The notes beneath the pieces were generated by a model. That model had not been told where the DNA came from, searched no databases, and saw only the letters and a list, made by a program, of their open reading frames with translations. Positions 1 to 10,618 of a stretch of DNA of 64,000 nt are shown piece after piece. The DNA lies in the NCBI GenBank assembly GCA_017311185.1, contig JAESUZ010003283.1, positions 799,501 to 863,500 of the forward strand, written 5' to 3'. The position numbers and the translations under genes were made by a program. Every line of letters begins with the position of its first letter. Position 1 is the stretch's first letter. Source of the DNA: Proteles cristata cristata (taxonomy: Eukaryota > Chordata > Mammalia > Carnivora > Hyaenidae).

Positions 1-231
1 ACAAATGCAATTTCTCCAAACATTTGTACACTGTTTAAACAGCTAATAAACCAAAACTTGTAAATTTAATAAATCAGATCCAACCATTTAAACATTGATT
101 AGAAACTTAGTCAAATTTTTCTAAACATTTCAATAAAATCCCATCTAATGAGCTTCAAGTATTTTAAAGCCAGACAGAAATTCTCACAATGAGTTAAAGC
201 ATTTAAAAAAAAAAAAAAAAGGCTTAAAGCT
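1..231. other. unique AT-rich stretch
   Basis: Non-coding AT-rich DNA with a 16-base A run near 205-220. It carries the upstream half of the next SINE's target-site duplication. No gene or older repeat was recognised. Confidence 0.6.
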
Positions 232-465
232 GGGGTACCTGGGTGGCTCAGTTAGTTAAGCGTTTGACTTCGGCTCAGGTCATGATCTATCTCACTGTTT
301 GTAAGTTCGAGCCCTGCATCAGGCTCCGTGCTGACAGCTCAGAGCCTGGAGCCTGCTTCAGATTCAGTGTCTCCCTCTCTCTCGGCCCTTCCCACTTGTG
401 TGCCTGTGCACACGCATGCTCTCTCTCTCTTTCTTAAAAATAAATGTTAAAAATTTTTAAAAATT
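232..465 (+). mobile_element. carnivore tRNA-derived SINE (feliform type)
   Basis: A full-length non-autonomous retroposon of the SINEC/CAN family that uses LINE-1 machinery to move. The tRNA-like head (ggtggctcagttagttaag, then gttcgagccc as B box) is followed by the body 'gctgacagctcagagcctgg', a CT-rich tract and an A-rich tail. The direct repeat aaaaggcttaaa at 217-228 and 466-477 is the target-site duplication. The 64-codon frame inside is SINE sequence, not a gene. Confidence 0.95.
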
Positions 466-2420
466 AAAAGGCTTAAAATTGTTAACTTGAATTAATATTT
501 CTAGATTTTGTTTCATACCTTCCTGAGGTTACCTTAATAGTAAGTAATTTACTTTCAAAAAATAGAGGATATTGGCTCAAGTCACTGAGGTTACAGGGAC
601 TGTGGTATTGACTATATGAACATTGGATGGGGCATAAAAATGAGCAGCTCTACCCTAATGATTCAAACTTGAGCCAATGCTTATCAAGTCAGCCAACAAC
701 TTAACAATCATGCTTTTCTTGCTTTACATCAATGGAACCTTTTTTTTAAGTCCAAGTCTTTCAAATAGATGATAATTTCCTATAACTCAATGCTTCTCCC
801 CAGATTGATGTGTGTTAGCATTATTGGAAACTTGTGTGTATGCCATTTTATATCCCATGATAAGTTATAGGATCATTTAGAGATTTTAATCTGCCAAGAA
901 AAAGGAATTGAATCTATGTAATCAAATTTCCTCTTAGGACATCTGACTAATCCTCTGTCTTGCATAAATTATTAGACACTTTTTTGAACTGATTATAATG
1001 CATTACCACTTGTGTTGATTAGTATCTTGGATTTTTGGTATGGCTTTATTTACAATTCTCTACATTTAATCTTCTCTCCTTAGAAGATATAGATAAACAC
1101 AAATTAACATTGTATAAATGTGTATATATTTGGTAGAAGAAATAGGCCAAATATAGCATTATATTTTTTAATATTATAACTATATTGTATAATTTACTGT
1201 ATAACTTTTCCCGCTTTGAAGTCAGTTGTAAACTCATGGCTTTCATAGATTCAAATGCATTGCGGGTGAATTTAGTAGTAGGTTATATTTCAAGTGTGTG
1301 TATGTGTGCATGCGTGTGATTTTTACTGCAGGTGTCAATCAAAAAAGTTTGCTTTGAAAGACGCTACCTTAGAAAACCAGACAGCCAAAAATAAAGGGCT
1401 TAAAGAAATGCAGAGTACAGCACAAGGTGAGCAAAAGGTGAACTGTTCCAGAAAAGGGTACTCAACCTGAAAATTACAGAGGCCAAATAACCGTAGAAGC
1501 AACAGTAACAGAAATCATTTAGAGAAAGAGTATCAGGATAGTACATTAGTTGGACATTGTAAAGAAGAAAATAAAGAAACAGAGAGTTAAGTCAAGAGCT
1601 GAGACCATGACTTGACAACCATGTCTGGAAGGGTTTACCTCACTCTTCTTCATTAAATATTTGACAAGACCATATTTGTGCCACATTGGTATCACCGGGT
1701 TAATGCCAGTGACCTTGATTATTTTTAGGTACGTGTGATTATTTTTTATCTTAAAACAGTTTTCTTAGTCCTATTTAACCCCTTAATTTTTGTTTCCATT
1801 TAAGTGATTTGTTCTGTCGGGGCATATTAGAAAAGCCTTCACAATAGACATTTAAATTCAGTCTTAAAGAACCATTGAAAGATGGAAGGACTGTTGATGC
1901 TTTTACAGAGATCGCCCTAAAATTAAGTTCACCAAGAAGTTAGTTTCATGATGCCTCATCTAACTAACAGGCAATAGGATGCCAACAAAGATCTTAAAAG
2001 CATAGATGGCATAACAAATGTTCAAGAAGATGGACTCAACTGAAATGTATCAGAGGGGATGCTGATGGTTCAGTCAAGAGGCCTTTGTAAAAACCAAGGA
2101 AAGAGATAAGCACTTACATGGTGTAGTCATTGGAGAGTAAAAGGGGGGGAGGGGCCGGAAGCAATGGAAAAGAGGCAAATTTTACTAAATATGACAGTTG
2201 ACTAAATGTGAAGAGAACAATGGAGAGGAGTCAAAGTGACTGAGATTTGGGGATTTTTACACTAAATTATTACAACGAATGTAGCAAACAGACCTACAAA
2301 AGGGAGCATAAGGAGAAATGTATGTTCTCTGATGAATCTCTGAATGTTAGAAACACTGTATTTCAGGTGAAAGTGCGGAGCTCTATTCCTGCATCCAAAA
2401 TTTTGGGTTGCTTTGGGCTT
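466..2420. other. unique non-coding DNA
   Basis: About 2 kb with no recognised repeat except an imperfect TG-rich patch near 1291-1318. Frames of 61-66 codons at 1046-1246 and 2247-2432 have no recognisable domain and look like chance. A G-rich run lies near 2141-2157. Confidence 0.55.
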
Positions 2421-2616
2421 TCAAGCATCTGAGTGGCTCAGTCAGTTAAGCGTCTGACTTCAGCTCAGGTAATGATCTCTCTCGAGCCCTTCATCAGGCT
2501 CTGTGTTGAGGGCTCAGAGCCTGGAGCCTCCTTCAGAATCTGTCTCTCTCTTTCCCCCCACCTGCCCCATTCATGCTCTCTTTCTCTCTCAAAAATGAAT
2601 AAACTTAAAAAAATTT
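2421..2616 (+). mobile_element. carnivore tRNA-derived SINE, diverged
   Basis: The head begins 'catctgagtggctcagtcag' and is followed by the feliform body, CT tract and 'aaaaatgaataaac' tail. The flanks ctttgggctt (2411-2420) and ctttgggttt (2617-2626) are an imperfect target-site duplication. The B-box region is damaged ('tctcgagcccttc'), so this is an older copy. Confidence 0.93.
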
Positions 2617-2749
2617 CTTTGGGTTTTAGGGAAAGAAGAAACATAATACTATGGGTTAGTGGGGCAGACCTTGCTAGTTTTCCACACAAGCATCCATAGT
2701 TCCCCTCCATTCTTGCTAACAGCGTATGGGGCAGTGAGGTGCTAAGGCA

Positions 2750-3060
2750 AAAATGTGCATGTCATAGCTTCTCTTGTATCCAAGGATGGCCATTTGACAC
2801 AGTTCTGGGCAATGGAATATAAAAATGAGTCGATGGAAGATTTCTGGGCAACTTTTGGCTTTCCTGAGAGTCACACTACTCCTTCCTCCTCATTGTTTCT
2901 GTTTTCTTTCTGCCTGGAACTCAAATGGGAGTTTTCCAGTATCATCTATACTGGACCACAGTACAGATGATTGAGAAGATGAAATTGCAAATCTAAAAGT
3001 ACTCAGGCACTGCTGAATTTGTGGAGCCACCATGGGGGAACAGATGTGAACAGACTTGAA
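2750..3060. repeat. possible ancient interspersed repeat, family not assigned
   Basis: The run 'ggccatttgacacagttctgggcaatggaatataaaaatgag', read across its length, resembles an old LTR-like mammalian repeat with a 'ggccatgtgac...ttctggccaatgagat' core. No clear ends or duplication are visible, so class and strand stay open. The 71-codon frame at 2755-2970 lies in it and is probably not a gene. Confidence 0.3.
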
Positions 3061-3092
3061 CTTCAACTCTCCAGATTACTTCTGGATACCTT

Positions 3093-3122
3093 GTGACAAG
3101 AAGTCGGGTTACTTCTTGTCAC
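3093..3122. repeat. perfect 12-bp inverted repeat (hairpin)
   Basis: The arms GTGACAAGAAGT (3093-3104) and ACTTCTTGTCAC (3111-3122) are exact reverse complements around the 6-base loop cgggtt. The hairpin lies in unique non-coding DNA. No function is known. Confidence 0.85.
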
Positions 3123-4339
3123 TGCGGTTTGCTTTCCCTTACATGCAGTCCAAAACAATCCCTAACTGGCATATACTTGTTTGCAGAAGCCTGGGCAATG
3201 TTACGGTTTCAGTCTCAGCCTGACTCAGGAAAGGGAAATTTTGCCCTGAGTTTATAAGGCCCAACCAGATTTTATTCCTTCTCTCTCCAATTCAGGTCCT
3301 TCCTGTCACATAAGAACCCACAATCCTCTAACAAGAGAAGCAAGAAGGTAGTTTCGAGTGCTTGTGTCTTATCTGCCTTCTGCTCCTTCCAAGCCCCCAA
3401 ACTCTACCCTGACTTTTTTACGTGTAAGTTGGGATTTCTATTAGAATATTACAATGTATCTACTTTTACATAGGACCAGTGAGGAAAGCTGTTATTATTA
3501 GACTGTCATAAAATAATATAGGCAGGAGTATGCAAAAGAAATAGCAAAGATATTTTCAAATAATTAGTGGGAACTACAGAGAAATCCAAAAGAAAGCCAT
3601 TGTGCAAATGTCAGGCCACTCAAGGCCATTTCACCTTGGAGAGACAAAGTCAGATCCCTGCTTTGGCTATAAAGAAAGATTTTGAAGCCTTTCTACCAGT
3701 CCCAAAGTCCTATCTGAAGATGATTCCTGATCTGTGAAGTTTCTCTCGTTTTCAGAAAAGTAAGAAAAACAAAGACAATATTTACATATATTTTATACAA
3801 CCATACGTACTCAAAAACTGTTCTGTAATGGGAGATTTACCTTTCCTACTTCGCTAGCGGCGTGAGGTAGCGTTTTCTTTATGAAAATATGGTGATGGTA
3901 GATTATAGGGTTTATTATTTCAGAAACAATCACCCACTTCATCCTGTTTTCACTGTTAAAATATATGTATATATTTAAGCATGAAAACACAAATTTGTGA
4001 AATCCATTCATTTTGCTTTATTTTCCTATGGACTCAAAACCGTGTGCTCCTCAAATAAAAACTCCATTTTATAACTACCATCCAACCTAATTGTACGCTT
4101 AGTCCTGCCTAGATTCTAAGGGCTATAGATTCCTCTGTCAGCAGAAAAGTTAACTTAATAGTCAATTCTTTAACAAGGCATCATCTCAAGAGTATTTCTT
4201 TCCAGTTCCTTTTCCTTCCTCCCCATCCTTCTAGGAATAGCTATTCGGTACTTTCCATAGAGCAATCCCTGTGTGATGTTCCAGAGCATGGAGAGGAAAG
4301 TGGAGGAGGAGAAGAAGAAGAAGGAAAGAAATTCAAAGT
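3123..4339. other. unique non-coding DNA
   Basis: AT-rich sequence with no confidently recognised repeat or gene. The 66-codon minus frame at 3811-4011 shows no domain. Confidence 0.5.
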
Positions 4340-4737
4340 CTCCAGGATTTACCAGACCTACTTTGTTCTCAAGGAGCTGCCAGTCCACTGGGGAAGCAAG
4401 GGAGAAGAGCTCCATAGGAGTGTGATGTTATTATTAGAGAATGGATAAGATACTGTGGGAGCAGAGAAAGAAGTGCCTCATTTTGAGAGTACGAGCCATA
4501 ATGTCTGAGAAAAAAGCAGCTGAGTCTTGAGAAGTAGATGTCCTTCCAGTAGATTAGGGAGAGGAGGGAAAGCTATTCCAGGCATAGGCAAAGACCTCAA
4601 GGTATGAGAAATTCTAGTGGGTTAAAGAAACTGCAATTAGCACTGAGAGGGGCTACAGATTAAACTCTAATGATAAAGGGCCTTGACCCTATAGACCAGT
4701 GTAGCACAGTGGTAACCAAGTCTATACAGCTTTAAAA
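4340..4737 (-). mobile_element. L2 LINE fragment (left part, split by a SINE)
   Basis: Reads as antisense L2 3' region: 'aaggagctgccagtccactgggga', then 'ctattccaggcataggcaaagacctcaagg', matching the L2 order when reversed. It is very diverged. The copy appears to resume beyond the SINE near 5090. LINE-2 is an extinct mammal-wide retrotransposon, and no intact reading frame remains. Confidence 0.5.
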
Positions 4738-4750
4738 ATATAGATGCGTG

Positions 4751-4968
4751 GGGCGCCTGGGTGGCTTAGTTGGTTAAGCGTCCGACTTTCGCTTGGGTCA
4801 TGATCTCGCGGTTCGTAGGTTCGAGCCCCGCATCGGGCTCTGTGCTGACTGCCAGCTCAGAGCCTGGAGCCTGTTTCAGAGTCTGTGTCTCCCTCTCTCT
4901 GACCCTCCCCTGCTCACGCTGTCTCTCTCTCTCTCTCCTAGAAATAAATAAAAATATTAAAAATATAT
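4751..4968 (+). mobile_element. young carnivore SINE, 'ctttcgct' subfamily
   Basis: Starts gggcgcctgggtggcttag and keeps near-ideal A and B boxes, including ggttcgagcccc. It shares 'gactttcgcttgggtcatga', 'tgactgccagctcagagcc' and the tail tagaaataaataaaa with four other copies in the window. The target-site duplication atatagatgcgtg is exact at 4738-4750 and 4969-4981. It retains 'cagagtctgtgtctccc', without the 2-base loss seen in the 25.3, 43.9 and 48.4 kb copies. Confidence 0.97.
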
Positions 4969-5089
4969 ATATAGATGCGTGTGTACATATGTATGTGTGT
5001 GTGCTTAAGATATTCCAACTCAGTAGGTATGTCCTCCTGCCCCTATGACCTATGTATCTGAAAAACTCCACAGTAATTTTCATGATTCA

Positions 5090-5310
5090 TCAGGTGTGGA
5101 TATCACTGCCACAGAAAATTATGAGCCTCTGAGGGGTTACAAGGCAGGGGAAGGCACGATCAGATTTACATTTTAGGACGTTCAATCTGGTGGTTTTATG
5201 AAAGCTCAAGTAGAGGCAGCAGAGACTATATGCTGGGGACCAGCTGATGCAGTTAAAAAGAATGCAGATTTAAAAGCAATAGCATACAGCTGGAGAAAAG
5301 GGAACTTCAA
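5090..5310 (-). mobile_element. L2 LINE fragment (right part)
   Basis: The segment 'ggcacgatcagatttacattttagga', then 'caatctggtggttttatgaaagc' and 'aggcagcagagac', parallels the antisense L2 block that normally follows the part at 4340-4737. The SINE at 4751-4968 sits near the junction. Heavily diverged; family assignment is from pattern memory only. Confidence 0.42.
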
Positions 5311-6279
5311 AGACACTTTGGAGAGAGTACAGGAGGGAGTGGTAGTTTGTTGGGAACGAAGATGAGTTTTAAACTCAATGCTTTTGAATTGCCTCAGACT
5401 AGAACTCAGAAATACCAGCACTTACACTTTAAAAGAGAATTCATGATGAGAAACCTGAAGAAATAAAGTTTTATGCACCTGGGTGGTAAAGGTAATACCT
5501 CAACTCTTGAAGTCATATTACTTAGATAACCTACTGAAATCAGAAAGCAAATCTTACCTTCTCAAGTGTAAAAATCTCATTTAAAATATTGAATTCAATC
5601 TGTACTGGATGGGATATACAACAATTAATGAATTAAAGAAATTAGAGTGACAGTTTGTGTGTTACTCTGATCTACCGTATTAATTTGACTTAAGATGTCG
5701 TTTCAGGGCTGCCTTTTTGGTACCAAAGACGACTTATAATTGGAATTCCCAGTTTCTATGCATCCTCCGTGATCCCAAGGACTATTTTTAAATGTCTTTT
5801 CTGCTCTCAAAACCATTTCTTGCACTTGTCCCTCAAAAAGACTGTTGGGGCTCCAGCTAGATGGAATTGATGATTCTGAAATTTTGGATTTCATTTATTC
5901 ACTTAGGTCTTTCACACACAGTGAACCATATGAAGTACAATGACAGATGGTAATGTATCAGTGTTACAGATTACTTACAGCCTTGCTTCAAAGTCAGAGT
6001 ATAAAACTAAATGGATAAAATTTTTTTTAACTCTTTCAATAAAATGCCGCTAGACAAGGAAATAGCTCATTACATAGCTTCTATCTTAATGAGAAAGAGA
6101 CCAAATAACTCTTTTCCAGTAGTCAACAGCCCTCTTCCACCAACATTTCTCCCTTCTCGCCTAAATTCTTTGTGTTTCACTTTCAGCCTTAAACCTTCCA
6201 TTCCGCCTTTAGTGGTGATAGATAAAAATGCTTATCAACTGTTCTATGAATAAAAAACTTAAAATACTCCTAGATCACC
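5311..6279. other. unique non-coding DNA
   Basis: No gene or clear repeat seen. Small frames at 5206-5421, 5703-5894 and 6011-6253 lack recognisable domains. The phrase 'cacctgggtgg' at about 5477 recalls a SINE head, but nothing after it follows the SINE. Confidence 0.5.
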
Positions 6280-6560
6280 TTGAAGTCTTTCCTCATCCAG
6301 AATAATCCCCAATATTTTGATCTTTCCTTTGGTCGTATTTTCCAAAATGTGGATAATTTTGTTGGCTTTCCTCTGAACATTTTGATGCTTTCACATGTCT
6401 TTTTGGTGATGGAGCTCAGAAATAGGCACCATAGTCTGCCTGGTGTGAAATGTATTACAAGCCATAGCTAATGAAAGGAGCACCATATCTTACATTGCTG
6501 CTTTACTATGAAATATCAAGCTTCTTTTTTTCTAATGCAAAGGCAATTTTACTAATTCAT
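6280..6560. repeat. possible CR1/L3-like remnant
   Basis: The phrase 'gttggctttcctctgaaca' with nearby 'gtgatggagctcagaaatagg' and 'accatagtctgcctggtgtg' recalls the 3' portion of CR1/L3 LINEs. Order and divergence are poor, so this is only a suggestion. Strand is not assigned. Confidence 0.27.
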
Positions 6561-8089
6561 GGCCAGTCTGTATGATTCCATTATGGGCCAGAGGTATTTT
6601 CCTATGTGTTGCTGGGGGATTCCCATGATGTTTCCATAGTCTGATTTTCCCTTCTTTGTCACAAGTGAACATCTGTGCCCATATCTCACATGTTAGAATT
6701 TGGTCTAGCACAATAGTAGTAGGTCTTCTATTTACCCCAAGTTTCTTTAGAATTCTTAACATCTCCCCCAAATTGCTGAATTTCTCTATCTTTTCCAGAC
6801 ATGTTTTGTGGACTCTCTCTTTTGTCAGCCAGCAGTATATGTTAAACCAAGCTCAAGCCCACAAAGAAGTCTTATGAAAGGCACTGATTAACCGATGGCC
6901 ACTGTTTTGGTACAATTTTCAGTTTTGTGTCTACTCGGAGGCACGTGAATTCCATGGGAGGAAGGATTGGTAAAACTGGAGGGGAGCTAGGAAAAAATAA
7001 AAGTTAAGGCAATAGGGAGACCGAAACCAAAGACAGAGTTTTTAAAATGCTAGAAAATAAAAGAAACAGAAAGGGCATCAAATCTGAAGGAGACAAGAGG
7101 CAGATGCTGAGTTCAAGGTCAAAGGCCAGGATCCAGGTTATCAAAGTGAGAACAGTAAGAACAGATGAGGGTAAATGGGGTGGCGGAGAGAAAACACATG
7201 ATGATTACCCAATAACGATGTCTCCCACAAATAATGTAGATTTACCGCTATGAACAGATCTGGTAGCATTCAGGGGAGTGACAGCCTGGCTTCCCAGGCC
7301 TAAAAGAATAGACCAAAGCTAAGTGATAGAGATGAATTTCCCAACTGACTGCCTAGAATGCTTTTCAAGGATCAAATGAAAGAGAACGTTCAAGTTAAGA
7401 ATGGACATCATTTCCCATGGACTCTACCATGTGAAGCACTCTCTCTCTCTCTCTCATAAAAAGTCATTGTTTAGAAAAAAATTCAAAACTTTTTGTTATT
7501 GTTCTGCAGTTCCATTTCTTGAATTCAGAACCATTGCCTATATATTCCTTGATATGTGGAGGTTATTTTCTGGCATTTCAAAAAGCCATCCCTATCCCTG
7601 CTCCACACAATACATGAGGGAACATTTAGCCTTGTGTTTTATATGCCGTCCCTTACTATATGCAGCCCACTAGAATACATAATAAAAAGATAAATGAAAA
7701 GCACATTAGAAATGCACCTAGTAGCGGGAATCCAGCCAGTGTTGATTGCAGATGTTTTGTTTGAATCGGTTATGGGAGAGAAACGCCATTTATATAAATG
7801 ATAGTATTGCCAGAGAATTCTGGGAAGGAAGAACAAAAACAAATACCATCTTTGCCTCAAATATGCAAATCACACATATGTATCTCATATTGGTTTCTTC
7901 TAGATTATCTTATTTATACACCTAGATTGTATTCATTTATCAATTACTCTTTTTGGCTTTTTAAAATTAATACGTCTTTATTACATGGAGTAACAAGTTA
8001 AAGATTGACTCAATCTGAGTTGACACTCCACTGCCTTAAGATAGAAGTTAAAATTCCATAGTCTGCCAAATCCAAAATAATAAATGTCT
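6561..8089. other. unique non-coding DNA
   Basis: Contains a short CT run (7439-7455) and several frames of 63-90 codons with no domain resemblance. No SINE or LINE is visible. Confidence 0.5.
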
Positions 8090-8413
8090 TCATCTCCCTT
8101 TTCAGATTCATTTTCTTCCACCTTACCACATGCCCTATGCTCCAGCTGCATAACTTTTCATTCTTCCCTAAATGAGCATGTTCTATGTTGCCTCTTGTTT
8201 CCGTCTCAGCTGATCCCTCTGCCTGGAATGTTTCCAGTGTTCTTCTCTGCCTGGCAAACACCTACTCACCTCACAAGTGCCTGCTTTTCAGAAATTGCTT
8301 GTGGAAAAGGCTCTCTAATCTTGAAGACTGAATTACACACACCCTTTTCAGTATTCTTTTCCTAGAGAACTCACACTGCTGTAATACAATTGGTTGCAAG
8401 TGCGTTTTGCATT
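8090..8413 (+). mobile_element. L2 LINE 3' region (left part)
   Basis: The series 'ctccagctgcataac', 'gatccctctgcctggaatgt', 'tgcctggcaaacacctactc' follows the sense L2 3' region (ctctgcctggaatgctcttcc ... cctggctaactcctactc). The copy resumes after the SINE at 8414-8646. No functional coding remains; the 93-codon frame at 8084-8365 is within this repeat. Confidence 0.65.
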
Positions 8414-8646
8414 GGGACGCCTGGGTGGCTCTGTCGGTTGAGTGTCCGGCTTCAGCTCAGGCCATGATCTCACCATTTGTGGGTTCGAGACCCGCCTTGG
8501 GCTCTGTGCTGACAGCCAGCTCAGAGCCTGGAGCCTGCTTCAGATTCTGTGTCTCCCTCTCTATCAGACCCTCCCCTGCTCACACTATCTCTCTCTCTCT
8601 CTCTCTCTCTCAGAAATAAGTAAGACATTAAAAAAAAACTTTTTAA
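8414..8646 (+). mobile_element. carnivore SINE inserted in L2
   Basis: A full-length feliform SINE (gggacgcctgggtggctctg, body 'gacagccagctcagagcctg') with a long (CT)n tract at 8590-8611. The target-site duplication tgcgttttgcatt (8401-8413) and tgtgttttgcatt (8647-8659) differs at one base. It separates two parts of one L2 copy. Confidence 0.96.
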
Positions 8647-8659
8647 TGTGTTTTGCATT

Positions 8660-8763
8660 CTTTACTAGACTGTGAAAACATGAAGAGTTCCCCAGGGTCT
8701 ATAACCATACCTTGCATAAAATAGTGGCTTTACAAACATTGGGTGGGTTAATCATTCAACTGG
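8660..8763 (+). mobile_element. L2 LINE 3' end (right part)
   Basis: 'actagactgtgaaaacatga', 'ggtctataaccatacc' and 'ttgggtgggttaatcattc' parallel the terminal L2 segment (actagactgtgagctcc ... aatatttgttgaatgaatg). It continues the copy at 8090-8413 across the SINE. Confidence 0.6.
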
Positions 8764-9306
8764 ACAATGTGATTTGCCATTCTGGAATGTTTACATAATC
8801 CTGAAATCTCCAGACCAATTGCTCATGGCTAAGTATTCAGAAATGTTCCAAAGAGGCTGATGAGCTAGGAGAAAAAAATTTGGGAAACACTTAACCAAGA
8901 ATAAAGCAAAGCTCAATTTCAGTATGTCCCATGGGAAAGCAGATGTTCCTGTTTCCAGGGGAGCCCATAGAGACATGGGGGTGGCTGAGCCTTGCAACTG
9001 ATCGGTCTAAATGACAAGGCAATAGGTGATGCTGATGCTACAGATCAAGGGTGTGCAGGGTCTGGCTTACACCCAGAGGCTATTATAGACTGTGCCCACC
9101 CTCACCTTTGCCATTTCCCCCTGACAAGTGAATTTAAAAAGTGGAATGCCAGACTATCTGTGATTCTATAAAACGGACAAAATATTAGAGTCCTCTGTCT
9201 TACATGCCAACTCTTTCTGCATTAAAACAACAAAAAACGAAGCAACACAAGAAAATCAGATCGTTTCTTTAACTACAAGTTGAAAAATGCAATCAGCTCA
9301 ACTCAC
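8764..9306. other. unique non-coding DNA
   Basis: No repeat recognised. The 68-codon minus frame at 8791-8997 has no domain resemblance. Confidence 0.5.
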
Positions 9307-9460
9307 CGGCTATGTTCTGAAGTGGCCCGGAGAGAGATTCCAGGAAGGCTAAAGGTGCCAAGTTACGGTGACATGTTTTCTTCAGATTCACCTGTGATTC
9401 AACAGGAAGACGTTTCTTATTCGTACTATTAATAACCTCCTGTGGAATTTGTGGCAGGTC
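9307..9460 (-). other. candidate exon, minus strand (unconfirmed)
   Basis: On the minus strand a 154-base segment lies between cacctag|gac (acceptor AG) and gccg|gtgagt (strong donor). One frame is open exactly between the in-frame TAG of the acceptor and a TGA a few codons past the donor. It starts DLPQIPQEVINST and ends SLSGPLQNIA. An alternative acceptor (gaatcacag) would start it at 9391. The polypyrimidine tract is weak. The protein is not recognised. The opposite strand also has splice-like sites here (ttttcttcag at 9385, cctag|gtgagt at 9464), so strand and reality are both uncertain. Confidence 0.25.
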
Positions 9461-9625
9461 CTAGGTGAGTCACACAGAACTTTATACATGTGGTAAAAAC
9501 GCGACTCTGAATATTGACGAGACAGACACGCTTTAGTTCTTTCAGGATTGTTTTGTATACATAACGTAAAAACAAATGAGCAATGCGTTATGTGAAACAG
9601 TGGGCTTGCCAAAATGTTGAGGTAG

Positions 9626-9817
9626 CGGCACGCCCGGGCGGCTCAGGCGGTTGGGTGTCAGACTCTTGATTTCGGGTCAGGTCACGACTTCCTGGTTCAT
9701 GAGATTGAGCCCCGCACCAGGCTCTGTGCCGGCAGGGCAGACCCTTCTTAGGATTCTCTCCCTGCTCGCTCCTGTGCTCCCTCTTCCTCTCCAAATAAAT
9801 AAATACACATAAAAAAC
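9626..9817 (+). mobile_element. older carnivore SINE (canid-like body)
   Basis: The head 'cacgcccgggcggctcaggc' is followed by 'gactcttgatttcgggtcag' and a body with 'ggattctctccctgctcgct', closer to the general carnivore SINE than to the feliform form. The tail is ccaaataaataaata. The flanks gttgaggtag (9616-9625) and gttcaggtag (9818-9827) are a nearly exact duplication. Confidence 0.93.
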
Positions 9818-9827
9818 GTTCAGGTAG

Positions 9828-10269
9828 TGGATGCTACAGAAAGGTGGAAGAAACCATTAACCTAATCCACCCTTTGGAAATGACAGAATCCTAACTTGTT
9901 CGGAATAAGCACCCGTGACAGAGATGAACCTCTGTGGACCCCAAACGCTCCAACTCAGTGGCGTTAGAATGGCCAGCTGTCCCTGATGATAAAATCAACT
10001 GTTTATGCGTCTGTTGTACAGCTCACAGTTCCCTTTCCTTCTCTCTTGAAAAATACCACACATTAATAAACATCAACGAAAAAGATTTCTAGTCTGAAAT
10101 TAAAGCCTGTAGCTTTGATGGATCATTAAACCCCAATCATAGATTCCTTCCTGGGTCCAAACTGAAGTTTTTGCGGTGAGAATGTTAATTTTCTTAACTC
10201 TCAGCCACCACTTTAGCTCAGTTTCTTTCCCAGGGACTACCAGGGATGCAGAGGGAAGGAAACACTTAC
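9828..10269. other. unique non-coding DNA
   Basis: No repeat seen. It would be intron if the two flanking minus-strand exon candidates were real. Confidence 0.45.
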
Positions 10270-10618
10270 CAGGGCTGGCCTTGGTGCTTTTTTTGCTCCG
10301 AGCAAGCAAACAAGAACAAGATTATAGTGGCCCTGAAGGGAATCAGAAACAGAAGGGAGCTCATCGCCCCCCACAAGAGGCTTCTTGAAGAAAAACCACT
10401 TTGAGACGCAATCTCTATCAGGGAAGCCACTCGACACCTGCTCGAACTTCCTGTGATTTTGCAATCCATCCTGAGCATCAACACCTGAAGACATAGCTGC
10501 TGAACTTGTTTCCTCCTGGACGTGACTCACTGCCTGGTTTTGAATCCAGGAAGCTGGAGGCACCCTAGACTCAATGACAGACACACAGGAGACGCCAAGG
10601 GCAGCTTTCAGTGTGAGC
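10270..10618 (-). other. candidate exon with 115-codon open frame, minus strand (unconfirmed)
   Basis: The minus strand is open from an in-frame TAG at 10629-10627 through about 10237. Within it, gaacttcag|g (AG at 10620-10619) could be an acceptor and ccctg|gtaagtg (exon end 10270) is a near-consensus donor. A second acceptor with a better pyrimidine tract (gattcccttcag) would give a 63-base exon, 10332-10270, in the same frame. The peptide contains ...SSGVDAQDGLQNHRKFEQVS... and ends ...KKAPRPAL. It matches no family I know and has no obvious signal peptide. An open frame this long can occur by chance in moderate-GC DNA. Confidence 0.25.

Noticed and set aside
232..465. tRNA gene at the SINE heads
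   Set aside because: The A and B boxes belong to the SINE promoter. No cloverleaf with matching acceptor stem is present, and each head continues into SINE body.
4766..5083. 92- and 105-codon frames over 4766-5083
   Set aside because: They translate a SINE on both strands. The same peptide pattern (SPRAGSVLTASSEPGA-like) recurs at every SINE in the window.
5470..5520. SINE head suggested by cacctgggtggt
   Set aside because: Only about 12 bases agree. The following sequence lacks the B box, body and tail.
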